A stretch of 64,000 nucleotides of DNA from positions 4,154,001-4,218,000 of the forward strand of contig NC_091273.1 in assembly GCF_042100115.1 (NCBI RefSeq), given 5' to 3'. The notes beneath the pieces are model-generated. The model ran no database searches, was not told the origin of the DNA, and saw only the letters and a list, made by a program, of their open reading frames with translations. Source of the stretch: Alternaria dauci (lineage: Eukaryota; Ascomycota; Dothideomycetes; Pleosporales; Pleosporaceae). Positions 44,278 through 55,884 of the stretch are shown here, one piece after another; the first letter of the stretch is position 1, and each line of letters begins with the position of its first letter. A program made the translations under genes and the position numbers.

Positions 44278-46422
44278 ATGTTTTTGACACTCCAGATTTC
44301 TCTTTCTCTCTTTATCATCAGCAAGATCTGCCATGCTGTACCAACCATCGCCCCTCGTAGTCCGGTCATTACGTGTCCTCCAAACCGCCTATGGCCATCC
44401 GAGCGAACTTGTATACCATACGTGGAAAAGAAAGACATTGCCGGTATCAGCTTTAACCTCTATACCTGGACCGCTCTAAACTCCCCAAACACTCCTGCTG
44501 GGGACAGCTTATATCTTGCCCCACTCGCCAAGGCGGCCGAGGACGTCTTGCCTTTGTATGCCACGTTCATGAAATCTAAGATCAAGACTATAAATGTATT
44601 TCTTACAGAAGGATTTCTTGCAGAAGAATCCAACGCCCTTGGGGTCACGGATTTTTTATCAACGGATCTGGACACCTGCAGCGTCCGAGTGGGGAACAGG
44701 CAACCTCTCGACAGTGGATCGGTCCAAAAGACACTCGCCCACGAATTGTACCACTGTGTTCAAAGAACATTTCAACCAGACAAACCATACAAGGAATCGG
44801 AATGGTGGAGCGAAGGAGTGGCCGAGTACTTTGGCAATGTCTTCTTTCCAGGAACCAAGGGCGGAAAAATGCCATTGTATAATCCAAGAGTGCAGCTTTG
44901 GACGAACGGCTATAGCGCCAGTGTGTTCTTCCAACATTTGTCTGGTACCGTTTCCGACGTGGACATCCACACCTGGGGCATCAGGCAGCCAGATCTCAGT
45001 TCATTGAAAGAGATAGAGGCCAGACTATCTCAAGACAATTTCATCACCGGTGCGTTTCCAAAGTTCGCAACACAGTTTGCGGACGGCAAGATCACGTACA
45101 AGAACAAGCAACCGGTCGTTGCCGACAATCCCGTCCGGAGATATCTCGACGATATCCCTGCCAAGCCTGGTGTTTACAAAAGGACTATGAAATTGGCCTC
45201 CTTTGCCATTATAGAGATGTTGGAGTTGACGTTGCCAAAAAACCGCAAGATTTCCTTCAATTTCGACACGCAGGACAGTCAGACCGTGATACAGTACCGC
45301 AAGGCGAGTGACCAAAATTGGAGCACTGCGAGCAAGGGAGTAGAAACTGTCCTCGAGCAAGGCACTTGCGAGTACGTCTTCCTTGCAACTTCCACGTCAC
45401 ACGACAATTTCGGCTATGCTTCCAATTTGCCGATTACGTTCACAGTGAAGAAAGCTGTGAAGAAGCCTAAGCCTAAGCGTCAAGACGTGGGGAACGCTAC
45501 CATCGTTGAAATCCAGAGCGGAGCAATCGCTCAAAACAGCTCAGTGACCTCATTTCCCCCAGCGACCACTGTTACCACTGTCACCACAGCTACCACATTC
45601 ACCACAGCTACCATATTCACCACGCTCACCATAGTTACCACAGTCACTGCAGTTGTCCCAGTCGCCACAGCCGGCACAGTTCCCCCAGTTACCCAAGACA
45701 CACTAGCCACACCAGTTACCTCAGCCGCTCAAGCCACCCCAATCATCCCAGTTACTCCAGACACACCTGTTACTCCAGACACACCTGTTACTCCAGCTAC
45801 CCCAGACGCATCAGTCATTCCAGATATACCGGGCGCAGCAGAAGGCGCAAATGGAGGATGGGAGACCATCTCCATAGACGATAACGAGCCAGATGAGGAC
45901 GATCAAGGGGGAAGCAGCTGCGAGAACCAATGTCTCGTTGGAAATTGGCAACTCGACGTACCCAGCATGCAAACTTTCCTAGCGCAAAAGATCCCCGGAT
46001 CGGTTGCCGCACAAGCACCAGTAACGATCACAAATCTCGCCGTGGCGGGCTCGTCAACCTTTAGCGTAACATCGAGCTTGGATAGCTCATGGGTTTTTGA
46101 CCATCTCGTCATCTCTTACGATGCTACTACTGAAAACGTGGCCTTCAGCAGTCTGATCGATATCACCGGCGCATTGGATGGAAAGGTAAAGCTGGTGGGA
46201 GACGATGTGTTCTCTTGGGAGAACGTTCAGTCCACAGGAGCAGTCATAACGACGACCAGCGTTTTTGGCATACCTCTTGAACTAGAGTTTCCACTGAGTC
46301 AGCAGTACGGACAAAGTACACAGGTACAATATATTTGCGAGGGCGATACGTTGCAGATGGCTGGGTATATCGATGGCGGGTATCAGTGGGGATACACCTG
46401 GTTAAGAGATGCCATCGTGTGA
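44278..46422 (+). CDS. Secreted gluzincin-like putative metalloprotease with Thr/Pro linker and C-terminal lipocalin-like domain
   Basis: Single-exon gene of 714 residues. Start at ATG 44278 opens into a signal peptide (MFLTLQISLSLFIISKICHA). The catalytic-looking region is TLAHELYHCVQRTF (about 158-171, HExxH with a following Q) and, about 22 residues on, EWWSEGVAEYF, where the Glu of WxxEGxAEY would be the third zinc ligand. That is the gluzincin arrangement. Residues about 400-525 are a Thr/Val/Pro repeat linker (VTPDTPVTPDTPVTP...), expected to be O-glycosylated. The last 180 residues begin CENQCLVGNWQLD, an opening resembling the C-x-G-x-W of lipocalin-like beta barrels. No known fungal peptidase family (M35, M36, M43) fits. 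Activity is inferred from motifs only. Gene-poor surroundings hint at an accessory gene. Confidence 0.65.
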   Translation: MFLTLQISLSLFIISKICHAVPTIAPRSPVITCPPNRLWPSERTCIPYVEKKDIAGISFNLYTWTALNSPNTPAGDSLYLAPLAKAAEDVLPLYATFMKSKIKTINVFLTEGFLAEESNALGVTDFLSTDLDTCSVRVGNRQPLDSGSVQKTLAHELYHCVQRTFQPDKPYKESEWWSEGVAEYFGNVFFPGTKGGKMPLYNPRVQLWTNGYSASVFFQHLSGTVSDVDIHTWGIRQPDLSSLKEIEARLSQDNFITGAFPKFATQFADGKITYKNKQPVVADNPVRRYLDDIPAKPGVYKRTMKLASFAIIEMLELTLPKNRKISFNFDTQDSQTVIQYRKASDQNWSTASKGVETVLEQGTCEYVFLATSTSHDNFGYASNLPITFTVKKAVKKPKPKRQDVGNATIVEIQSGAIAQNSSVTSFPPATTVTTVTTATTFTTATIFTTLTIVTTVTAVVPVATAGTVPPVTQDTLATPVTSAAQATPIIPVTPDTPVTPDTPVTPATPDASVIPDIPGAAEGANGGWETISIDDNEPDEDDQGGSSCENQCLVGNWQLDVPSMQTFLAQKIPGSVAAQAPVTITNLAVAGSSTFSVTSSLDSSWVFDHLVISYDATTENVAFSSLIDITGALDGKVKLVGDDVFSWENVQSTGAVITTTSVFGIPLELEFPLSQQYGQSTQVQYICEGDTLQMAGYIDGGYQWGYTWLRDAIV
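45564..45840 (+). repeat. Thr/Pro-coding tandem repeat in the secreted metalloprotease-like gene
   Basis: Imperfect ACC-rich units (ACCACAGCTACC, then PVTPDT-coding units, two exact copies at about 45,763-45,795) form the linker. Such repeats change length easily by slippage, so alleles may differ. Confidence 0.6.
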
Positions 46423-48378
46423 TGTGATCTTCGCGTAGTGTAGGTTCAGTACAGGAGTTTCACAGGATCCATCTTTGCTATAAGGCATACCACCTCTGCA
46501 GATTTGCTCTTCCCCTTATAGCAGTGGGCTCATATTCGTATCAAAATCGAGCATAACAAGAGAGATTTTCAAGGATGCATACCTGCATAGATGCGAGTGT
46601 TGCCAAATGACGAGGAGAAATGGAATGCGGTGCTGCAGACGCTCCATATCGACAGTACGTAGGTACCTAAGGTTCCTCCCGAGTACCTAGGTACCTAGCA
46701 GACAGACCGCGTCACTTTTTGTAGAAGCACTATTAGGTTTCGGTACGTGCTAGAAAGAGAAAAGGTAAGAGCAGATGCGCCAGATGCTACCTATGCTCAG
46801 CAAACCTTAACATCAGAATCGGCGACAGACACTTTCTCCATCGCCCACAGCGGCTGGCGCAAAACTCCTTGGTTCTAGCACGTGCGGGGTCGAAGCACTG
46901 GATCTGGCAAAGGGCGTGCGAAGCCTGTTCGATCGGTTTCATGCTGCAAAGGGTCCAAAAAGAACCATCAGGCTCGTTTTGCGCTCGGCGTCGCGACAAA
47001 GTTGAAGTTCTCTAGCAGCTCGGATGAGTTACCTTCTACCCGGAGCCTCACTCATTCTCGGCAGCAAAAAGACAAAAAACATACAACAGCGGGGATTCGC
47101 TAGTGGTCACCCACCTAACTACTAATCCGCCGGTACACTGCTTGTATATGGCTGAGCGGACGGGAAGCCTAATTTTCAGTGTCCTATGGTCGTATGTGCA
47201 AGGGAGACCAATTATTGTTAAAATAAAGATTTACAACATGCGACCAGGATGTGTAAATGAGCGAGGATCAAGCTAGTGGCAGACTCTGGCAGGTCCCGAC
47301 ATGGCGAGATGATCAAGTTGCTAGTGGCCGTTGGCATCGGTCCTATCGCTAACTTATGGTGGTGTGATGGTCGTTGGGCAGAATTCTGCGTCGCAAGAGT
47401 TGTGTACTCACGTCATGCCCTCAATATACCAAGAGCCTGAGCTTCTATTTGTTTCGCGTAGAATGCTCGAAACCCTTTATCTATCTGGGTACCCACATTT
47501 GTGCAACACCAAAACAGGATCTGACGATATCTGTGTATTTTGATTGCTAGATAGCTAGCACTCTGCTTACATGTAGGAAAATGCAACCAGCTTACGTAGG
47601 AAGCAGCCGTTGATGATAACAACTTAGGTATGTACCGCTTATAAGCAACACGTATGGACACCTGTCTAAAGCTTAATGCAATTTCGCAAGTCTGCTAAGA
47701 AGCCGAGGTTATGTAGAGCGCAACGGCTGTAAGCACGGATGGGGTGGAAACGCTTCAACTTCCCCAACAACATGAGTTTGTACTACGAGAATGTACAACG
47801 TGCTCAACAAGCGCATCCAGTCTATTTTAGCAGTGCTTACGTTGGAAAGTTACGGTTCGCAACTCCTGTCGCCCACACGGCGTTCCACGTCCCGCGCTTT
47901 GCCTAAATCCAAGACAGCTAGCGTCATGACATCACCGCACATGCCACCTCCACTTTGGCTGGCGCGGCTCACACCCGCATGGTGAAATCAGCGGTCAGTG
48001 AACTGCGCCCATGCCCATTCCAATGATTGCGCGACATTTGGTGCAATCAGGTGCCACGAAATCTCAACGGGCGATCTTGGGCTCGGGCACACGTTTGGGG
48101 CCGCGACTCGCGCATGCTACAGGTTGCGGGTGGACGGACTGCGTCATTGAGGGCGTGCAGAGGGGTGGTGTGTTTATTCTCCGCGCTTTTGTTTTCCTGC
48201 CCTACTCTTCTGTAATATCAGTATTTGAAAAGGTGGCCACTTTTGTTCGCTCCGAGACAAGAGCAGGAAGTTATCATCCTCGAACTTGCTTCAGATCCAG
48301 CAATCTTCTCGGCACTTCCTACGACTCGCATTCCAGAGTGACGTGTGAGCGTACTTGCTCACCACCACCAACGCGAAG
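46423..48378. other. Gene-free stretch of almost 2 kb
   Basis: Only short ORFs without family signal. It contains a dense palindrome group GTACGTAGGTACC...GAGTACCTAGGTACCTAG (46657-46698) made of TACCTAGGTA units. No transposon ends or tRNA recognised. Confidence 0.45.
46657..46698. repeat. Clustered TACCTAGGTA palindromes
   Basis: AGGTACCTAAGG and GTACCTAGGTACCTAG occur within about 40 nt. The same CCTAGG core appears in other intergenic gaps of this window. Confidence 0.5.
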
Positions 48379-49633
48379 ATGAACTATGCATCATGGATCG
48401 AAGAAAAGAAACTAAAGGTACACTCATAAAAAACGCCTGCAATAGTCGAGCTCACATGTGCGACCCAGAAAACCTTCATCGTAGCCACATTGGCGTCTAC
48501 CCTCGTCGGCACATTCACGGCGTCTATGGGCCTATGGGAACGCGTTGCGGATAGGCGCGAACAGCACCGACAGAAACAGCGCGACTCGAAGCAAGATGGC
48601 GAGATCAAGGAGCTGAAGCAACAGTTTGAAGAAGCACAGAAAAAGGCCGATGGCAGGCAACAGGAGATTGATCGGCTGAAGAACGGTGGAGGTGGACAGT
48701 GGGGAGGGCGCGACGATGTGGGAAACAACTTTCAAAGGGACGGCATGATGATTCAGAGGATGTACGACCAAGGCTATGGCAGAATGGGCAGCCGGTTTGC
48801 GCAAGGCGATGGTAGGTCTTCTGAGTGCGACAGCAACTACGATACTGACTCACCTCACAGCTATCGTCGAGAACCAACTGCAAGCGCAGATCATACAGCT
48901 CCAACAAACCGTCATCAATGTCTTACAAGATGCCCTCTACAACGACCGCCAGTTGACCCGCGCCGACATGGCCAAACTCATCGCCGCTTCGAATCAGGCT
49001 CGAGAAGGTTCCATGGTAGCCCTGCAGGAAGCACAACAGCGCCTAGGAGGCTCACAAGCAGGCGCTGGCGAGCTTCGTCCCGCATCGCCTGCGCGCTCTT
49101 TAGTTCCTTCGCAACGCGCACCGAGTGCGATTATGGACAGCGGAGAGCAGCTCTTCTGCCGCTATGCTCTCGACCTACAACATATGCCCGGCAAGCCCCT
49201 GGCATCCACTTTTGCACCTGGGGGCAGCTGCGCATGTCCCGCATGCGGCATTGTTCTCGACGTCACCAGCGAAGACTTCTGGATGATTGGGAAGCGAACG
49301 CCCATCACCATGTACGACAAGACGACTGGATACGAAACCGATATCATGGAGACGCGCGAATTCCGTCTTGCTCAGCGCTTTGTTATCAAATGCCATACCC
49401 CAGATGGCGAGTACGCGTGCACAATCTGCAGCAAAGGCAGAGATGTAGACGCCATCTGCCGAACAGTAGAGAGTTTAGTGAAGCATGTGGGAACATACCA
49501 TGATGTGGGCGAGTTGGAGGGAGAAATCGATCTACGAGAGGCCAAGGTCGAGACGAAGAGATTAAGTCTTCCTGCACCGCGAGCGCCGAGTCCACCAAGA
49601 AGTGTGCTCAGAGAAGAGGTGATTTATCGATGA
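48379..49633 (+). CDS. Coiled-coil membrane-associated protein with C-terminal Cys/His motifs (hypothetical)
   Basis: Three exons (48379-48417, 48469-48811, 48861-49633) give 384 residues; the introns are 51 and 49 nt with GTACAC/CCCAG and GTAGGT/CACAG borders. MNYASWIEEKKLK joins to KTFIVATLASTLVGTFTASMGLW, a probable membrane helix. Next comes a strongly charged coiled coil (QRDSKQDGEIKELKQQFEEAQKKADGRQQEIDRLK), a Gly-rich spacer and a second coiled coil (NQLQAQIIQLQQTVINVLQDAL). The C-terminal domain (about 220-340) has CACPACGIVLD and CTICSKGRDVDAICRTVESLVKHVGTYH, a possible zinc-binding arrangement. I do not recognise the family. Overlapping ORFs in the other frame over the first two exons are shadows. 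Confidence 0.7.
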
Positions 49634-50992
49634 GAAAATGGCAGCTATGACGGAGTCAGCGCGTTGAGGGGTTGCTTCTTGTGTTTCAGTAAGGCGTTTG
49701 GACTGCGATTATACCTTTTTGGGACTACAGGGTTGCATAGGCGTATGCTACGACTTCTTTTTTCTACGACGTATGAGTAAACGATATAATGAGACCAATC
49801 TGTTTAACTAGCAGTATATGATTCTCCGAGCCGTAGTACCGTTATCTTCTGGGTAGATTGTTTGGCAGAAGTGGGCGTACGGAAGTGTGTTCAGCAAAGT
49901 CCCACGCCGATACTGAGATCAAGTAGTTATGGTGCCTGGCCTAGTACCCTGCTGACCACCATGGCCAGAACTTCGAATCTCAGCCTCACACTAGATGTTG
50001 ATCAGAAAGCTTGTCTAAACGTCGATTGCCACAAGAACCAGGCTCTCTGTTGGGATGAGGCCGTCTGTTCCGAGCAGGGATGGTGGTCTGTGCGCGGTGG
50101 CATATGGATACGTCATCAGGAACTGTAACTTGATGTGTAAGGTGTTCACAGCGACCTAGGTACACACTGTTACACTACATGTATACCTCATCCCCAGATT
50201 GGCTTTCCTGTCTCAATTGTCGTTGAATGCATGCTATGCTCTTGCAGCCATGCTCGTTATACCGTTGTAGCCAGCCTTTTGCGCCGCTGCGCTCAGCCGG
50301 GGCGTCCTTATCTCCATCGCGCGATGGGACTATCCATCAACCACCCATTAGATGTGACCCATCCGATCATATGCTTGCCACTGCATAAGCTCGATCTGGG
50401 ATCAATATGCGATCAAACCGAGTTTGGACCTCGCGAATCACCATCTGGTACCTGGACGTATCGATACCACTACCTACCTGTTACGAGCCCCATCTCGCAA
50501 GACCTGTGGACAGCAAACGGATTCGGAGCTTCGAAGCTTAGCATCAGCAACAGTATCTTGTTTCGCATATCCACAGTATTGGTACAGAGACATCCTGTCC
50601 CGAAAGCTGAACAAGCTGCTGATAATGGTTGGCACTACTGCATTCATGCGCGTGCGACTACCCCGTATGCTGCGATTGAGGTTTATCCGACAAGCGACCT
50701 ACCATCCGAAACGTCGCAATGGCATATCAAAGGGTAGAAGACTATTGGCGCGAACAACCTTGGTTAACGGCTCCCGTAGGTCTTAACACGATGTTCGCCG
50801 GTCTCGCCGCCGCCGCCGGCCCCACACGACCGCAAAAAAAAATCTGCATCAACTACGAACCACGAATCCAAACCTTAACGTATTATACAGGAACAACTTT
50901 GGTTGCACTCTGGCCTGGATGCGACTCTCTAGATAATGCTGCCGTGCATAATACTGTTGTATTTCCTCCATATTTCATCAATCAACAGCATC
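49634..50992. other. Gene-free stretch upstream of tRNA-Lys
   Basis: About 1.36 kb. It includes GCGACCTAGGTACAC (50151-50165). A 168-codon ORF at 50231-50737 has no family signal and is not called. Confidence 0.4.
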
Positions 50993-51095
50993 GCCCGGCT
51001 AGCTCAATCGGTAGAGCGTGAGACTCTTAGCTTTCACGTCCTAACAAGACTCGATTGGTTATCTCAAGGTTGTGGGTTCGACCCCCACGTCGGGC
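50993..51095 (+). tRNA. tRNA-Lys (anticodon CUU) with 31-nt intron
   Basis: The acceptor stem GCCCGGC pairs with GTCGGGC (one G-U). D stem GCTC/GAGC, anticodon stem TGAGA/TCTCA with loop CTCTTAA (anticodon CTT at 51026-51028) and T arm GTGGG-TTCGACC-CCCAC all fold. The intron (51030-51060, GCTTTC...GGTT) sits one base 3' of the anticodon, the canonical eukaryotic position. Internal A box (TAGCTCAATCGG) and B box (GGTTCGACC) are present. A TTTTT Pol III stop lies at 51102-51106. It decodes AAG lysine codons. Confidence 0.95.
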
Positions 51096-51101
51096 TTCTT
51101 C

Positions 51102-51106
51102 TTTTT
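51102..51106 (+). terminator. RNA polymerase III terminator of tRNA-Lys
   Basis: Run of five T starting six bases after the tRNA 3' end. Confidence 0.7.
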
Positions 51107-51130
51107 GTGCTTCTATTTACCATACCGTCG

Positions 51131-51152
51131 TGGTGGTGGTGGTGGTGGTGGT
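51131..51152. repeat. (TGG)n microsatellite
   Basis: Seven uninterrupted TGG units just downstream of the tRNA gene; likely length-polymorphic. Confidence 0.8.
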
Positions 51153-51306
51153 TGACTTGGAGGCAAGTTTTTTTGCCACCTCACTACACGCTCCACCAGC
51201 CTTGTGCTTTAGGATAGTGTATGCTTATTGCTACTTGGTTTATCGAATGTTCCTGCTCCGAAAGCTATTTCTCAGGTCTTGAGCCAGCTCAATAGCCGTT
51301 AACTCG

Positions 51307-52627
51307 TCACACTGCCTTCCAAGACTGCGGCGGTCCTTGCTTTGCAGCCGATATTGATACGTCAACGTCCTTCTTGACCGTGATATCTAGACCACGGCCG
51401 CTGTGATCACTATTCTGAGTCGGTTCCCGTGTCGCATACCCAGCTTCCTGCTGTATTCCGACAATCCTCTCCTGGCTCTCGTTTCCTTGCGCCGTTTGGA
51501 GCACGCTGATGTTGTACGGGTCCTTCGGTTTGCGGAACCCCAGACGCGACGGCTTCGACCCGTCACCTCCACTGCCAGACAGTTCGTGCGAATCGTAGCC
51601 GTTGGATGGCTTGCCTGATGGGTACGAGTTGGAGCTGTCGTATTTGCCACTCCAGAACCGGCGGGTAAAAAGAGGGCGAATGATGGTGGCTTGACCGATG
51701 ACGATGGCGACAATATCTTCTCGGCAAGACCAGATCGCCGCTGTCTGACCTTGCTGAAGCTACACCAACTGTTAGCAAGAAAATGGACCTTTTGCTCGTT
51801 GGACACTTACCGCCATGACAAAGTAAACCCGCAAGATTGCGGCTATCATTATAAATATAGCGCCGGAGAACATGATTATCAATCCAATTTTGCGGCCCCA
51901 CGAGATTTTGAGCGGAATAATGATGGGGATCGGGATGAGCATGATGCATACATCCGTCAACAGATTCAGCACCAGTATGGTCACCAGAAATGCCGGACTC
52001 TGCGGCATGCAGTATTCTGGCAAGGTCAGTCAAGTCCAACATCGCGCTAAACTGGCGTAACTTTACTTACTGCCTGGGTCTGGCAGGATTTGCCATATCT
52101 TGTGAAAAGGGCGGCATGCCGTGCCGAGCAAAATCCAGATCGAGATACCGGTTACGCCGACGAACACCATAGTAGGGACGATGAACATCTTCACCCATAC
52201 TATACTGACGACTCGTCTGTAGAGAAACAACATGTTCAACTTTAGAGTCCAGATCAAGCCAATGTAGGTGAACCATCCGACCATGAACCATTGGCTGCCT
52301 TTTTGGCGTGCAGCTGCTTGCTCAGGGGTGAACGAAAGTCGTTCTTGCATTGTGAGATGCGAAGTGTCGCCGGTTCCTCCTACGATATGAGCAGCTACCG
52401 TCATGCCTGTGTAGCATGCCTGTGAACGTTAGTGTTTCTTCGCATGTTCTCTTTGGACAGATGAGTCGACTTACCCATGCAAAGAAAATCATATAGTCGT
52501 CCGGGTGCCACCCAGCAATACCGACCATTCTCGTGCGCGAGAATACTCTTAGGATAATCGCGACGGTTCCAAACGCGTACAGAGTCCATGTCTCGATGAG
52601 GGCCTGTTCTAGTGGGCTTATCGCCAT
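51307..52627 (-). CDS. Pth11/fungal-rhodopsin-domain seven-helix membrane protein (copy 1)
   Basis: Four exons on the minus strand (52627-52475, 52419-52071, 52016-51811, 51753-51307) give 384 residues. Joining restores the family layout: RTRMVGIAGWHPDDYMIFFAW at helix 2 (the conserved DDxxI/M/F motif), FMVGWFTYIGLIWTLKLNMLFLYRRV (helix 3, with the K/S-x-S/N-x-LxLYxR motif), CRPFHKIWQILPDPG (W before a PG-x-C) continuing to KYCMPQ, PIPIIIPLKISWGRKIGL and, last, REDIVAIVIGQATIIRPLF (the closing W/E-x-I...P-x-x-RPLF motif). The C-terminal tail is polar and about 110 residues long. The family includes Pth11-like orphan receptors at the plasma membrane; no CFEM domain is present here. Ligand unknown. 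Start at MAISPLE fits the usual short extracellular N-terminus. Confidence 0.9.
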
Positions 52628-54103
52628 GATTCTGGCATGTAAGAGCACGGTGAAGCTTCCAAGGTTTGGCAACGACGAAGCAAGTGAATCAGGGCCCAGC
52701 AATCAAGAAGTAATGCACCAAGTTGCAGTAGCATACAAGAGACTGGATGGCGAGGTTTACATGCGAATGCCGTCTAACGGATGTTCCCGAACAGTGCTTT
52801 TGAACCTCATCGCAGTTTGAAGCACACGTGCATGCCTGCGCCAACCAAATGTCCCAACACAGAGGCAAGCAATCCGCATCCTGCATCTGGGGTCTTGCAA
52901 CACCGGCCATTGAGCACTCTGACCACGTTCAAGTCGTTGGTCCGATGGCCCCAATCCATGTCTTCTGCCCCCTTCCCGAGAGAAATCATATCCCAAAATG
53001 GCCCCATTCAGTACTATGCCCCCACGAAAGTTCTCTAAACGAAAGCCGTTTTGTCTGCCGTAATGCCTGAAACCATTCCTTGAACTGTTACTTGTGCAGG
53101 AACTGGCGAGGCCGCGTCAGTGGCTTCGGGCCTTCTTTACGAACTCACCGCGCTTCCGATATCCTTGATATACCCACATCTCCACTCACTTGAGACTTCG
53201 GAGCTCTTTAAACATCCTCGGAGAGATAATTATGCTAGTATACACATTGTTTTTCAGTTATAGACTAGGAAGTTGAGCTTAGACTTGTAGTCGTTTTCGC
53301 GGGCCATCAACAAGTGCATCTTGAATTCGAACGGTCTGGAGTAAACACATTTGGTAAGGTCTGCCAACTTTGTGACATCATGAAATATTTTCCTCCAAAA
53401 CATAACATGATCATTGATTGAAGTTTTACAAGTTATATAGCATCTGTGTAGTTTTTCATAATAATGCATTTGTGTTGGTTACCCATTACAAAAGGCCCGA
53501 CCCTTCCGCCCATGCATGCGACACTGCAGGGCCTCGGATCCTTCACATGCATTTGTTTAGCTTGGCATCTACTTTACGAGCCCAAAATCACGCGACAAAC
53601 AGTAGAAACGACGATCGCACTGTGTTTGCGTCTAAGCAATGTCCACAACATTACAAGGGCTAGTTTCAATGAACTCGGTGCTCCGGCAGTTTACAACTCC
53701 GCTAGGCAAACTCCTATTGACTAACAAACGGGCGAGCCGTACCGCGCGGAATCATGGAAGGCCCTAGGAGGAGGCAAGTGGGGCTTGCTATACTGTTTTC
53801 TTTGACCATTCTGATTCGAGACACACACACAACAGGGATCCGTCAAGGTGTGCCCTTAATGAACGACAATCAAAGCGTGAATGGTGGTTGGTTCGCGCGT
53901 AATGCGCTGTGCACCAACACTCAACAAGGGGCAGCTTGAAGAGTTAAGGTACGCGAGAGGCCCCGGATTCTGAGGTCTCCTCCCCACTCATTCGGCATCC
54001 TCCCTGTCTGCTGTCTTTCGGCTACATTTGCAGTGACACTGTCTGCATATCTTCTCATACTTCGTCTCAACCAGTGCGTCGGGAGGCAGAATCATAACAC
54101 AAC
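52628..54103. other. Gene-free stretch of about 1.5 kb, AT-rich in the middle
   Basis: No supported gene. 53,200-53,470 is visibly AT-richer than its flanks. GCCCTAGGAGG occurs at 53761. It carries promoters for the divergent 7-TM gene and the monooxygenase gene. Confidence 0.4.
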
Positions 54104-55884
54104 ATGGGTTCTATCGACGATTTCGAGAAATTGTCATTGAAGGACGTTTCTAACGGCGCCAACGGAACTAACGGTGCTCAGGTAACGGAGCTTGATGCAT
54201 TGGTCGTAGGCGCAGGCTTCGGTGGTGTCTACCAACTAAAGGTTATCCGCGATGCAGGCTATAGTGTCAGGCTCGTCGAGCACGGATCGGACTACGGAGG
54301 CGTGTGGTACTGGAATCGGTATCCCGGCGCACGTGTCGACAGCTCCATCCCTCACTACGAATTCTCCGATCCAGCACTATGGAAAGACTGGACATGGAAG
54401 CAACGTTTCCCAGGTAGTGAGGAACTGCGGGCTTACTTCAATCACGTGGCCAAGGTATGGGACTTGAGAAAGGACACTCAGTTCAACACCTTCGTCTCTT
54501 CTGCGACATGGAGTGACGACGATGCGAGATGGACCGTCAAGACGAAGGTTGGAGATACGTACAGAGTGAAGTTCCTGTTGTTGAACACCGGCTTCGCAGC
54601 GAAGCGATACATCCCCGACTGGAAGGGGCTTGACTCTTTCAAGGGTTTGTGCATGTTGCTATTGCTGTGAGCTTTACTAATTCCGATCAGGAACACTGCT
54701 ACACCCATCGTATTGGCCTCATGAGGAGCCTGACCTTCGTGGCAAAAAGGTGGCCGTTGTTGGCACGGGGTCCACTGGCATCCAGCTGGCCCAAGAGCTG
54801 AGTAATGTTGCCGGCCATCTTACTGTCTTCCAGCGGACGCCGAACATGTCGCTACCGATGGGTCAAGTCGACTACAACCTTCCCAAACAAGCTATCCCCA
54901 AGCCTGATTACCCAAAACTCTTTGCTGAGCGCCCAGACAGCTTTTCAGGTTTTTCTTTCAATTTCATCCGTAGATCAACCTTCGATGACACGCCAGAACA
55001 GCGACAGAAGACGTATGAAGAGCTCTGGAGCGAGGGTGACTTCAAGTTCTGGCTCGCAACGTACTACGATATGCTCTTTACCAAAGAAGCTAACCAAGAG
55101 GCATACAAATTCTGGCGCGATAAGACGCGAGCGAAGATCAACGACCCCAAGGTCGCGGATATCCTAGCGCCCATGGAGCAGCCTTACGCCTTTGGTTGCA
55201 AGCGTATCTCGCTCGAGAACGAGTATTTCGAGATGTACAACAAGCCCAACGTCTCACTTGTCGACATCAGCGAGAAGGGCACACCAATCCAAGAGATTAC
55301 CGAGAAAGGCATCAAGACTGTAGATAAGGAACACGAGTTCGACTACATCATCAGCGCGACCGGATATGACGCCATCACCGGTGGTCTGAAACAGATCGAT
55401 ATCCTCGGCCCATCAGGCGAGAGCTTGAGCGAGCACTGGAAGGACGGCGCAAAGACGTATCTTGGTATGGCAGTGGCGGGCTTTCCCAACATGTTCTTCA
55501 CATACGGCCCGCAGGCTCCGACTGCTCTGTGCAATGGCCCTACATGCGCTGAGCTCCAGGGCAACTGGATCTTGCAGACAATGAACCATGTGAAAGAGAA
55601 GTCGCTTCGTAAGGTAGTAGCGCAGAAGGAAAGCGAGGATCAGTGGAAGGAGCTCATCTGGAAGCTTGCTAATGCGTCGCTACTGCCCAGTGTGAATTCT
55701 GTGAGTTGCATGAGTTGTTGGAAGAGGAAGATGAAATGTACTGACAACGCGACAGTGGTATATGGGTACCAACATTCCTGGAAAGACCAGAGAGCCATTG
55801 ATCTACCTCGGCGGCGTGCCGACTTATTACAAGACGATCAATGAGGCGGCGGCGAATGGGTATACTGGTTTTGATCTGTCGTGA
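54104..55884 (+). CDS. Baeyer-Villiger flavin monooxygenase (cyclohexanone/phenylacetone monooxygenase type)
   Basis: Three exons (54104-54644, 54691-55700, 55756-55884) give 559 residues. VVGAGFGGVYQL (about 35-46) is the FAD-binding GxGxxG, VAVVGTGSTGIQ (about 202-213) the NADPH-binding Rossmann motif. Splicing out the first intron restores FKGTLLHPSYWP across the junction, an exact match to the BVMO fingerprint FxGxxxHxxxWP. ATGYD (about 390) and a Trp-rich C-terminus (WYMGTNIPGK, from exon 3) fit the family too. The donor of the first intron is GTTTGT, a weak site, but the fingerprint proves the join. The enzyme inserts one oxygen from O2 into a ketone to form an ester or lactone. It may serve the neighbouring ribosomal-peptide-like locus or another pathway; substrate unknown. 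Confidence 0.93.

Noticed and set aside
49862..50128. An 88-codon ORF with several Cys and Trp
   Set aside because: No signal peptide, no conserved spacing and no intron; considered chance.
50231..50737. A 168-codon ORF upstream of the tRNA
   Set aside because: No ATG context, domain or intron logic; overlaps another open frame of similar length, as expected by chance in GC-balanced DNA.
53200..53470. AT-rich stretch that might reflect repeat-induced point mutation of a transposon
   Set aside because: Too short, with no recognisable transposon remains or paired copy in the window.
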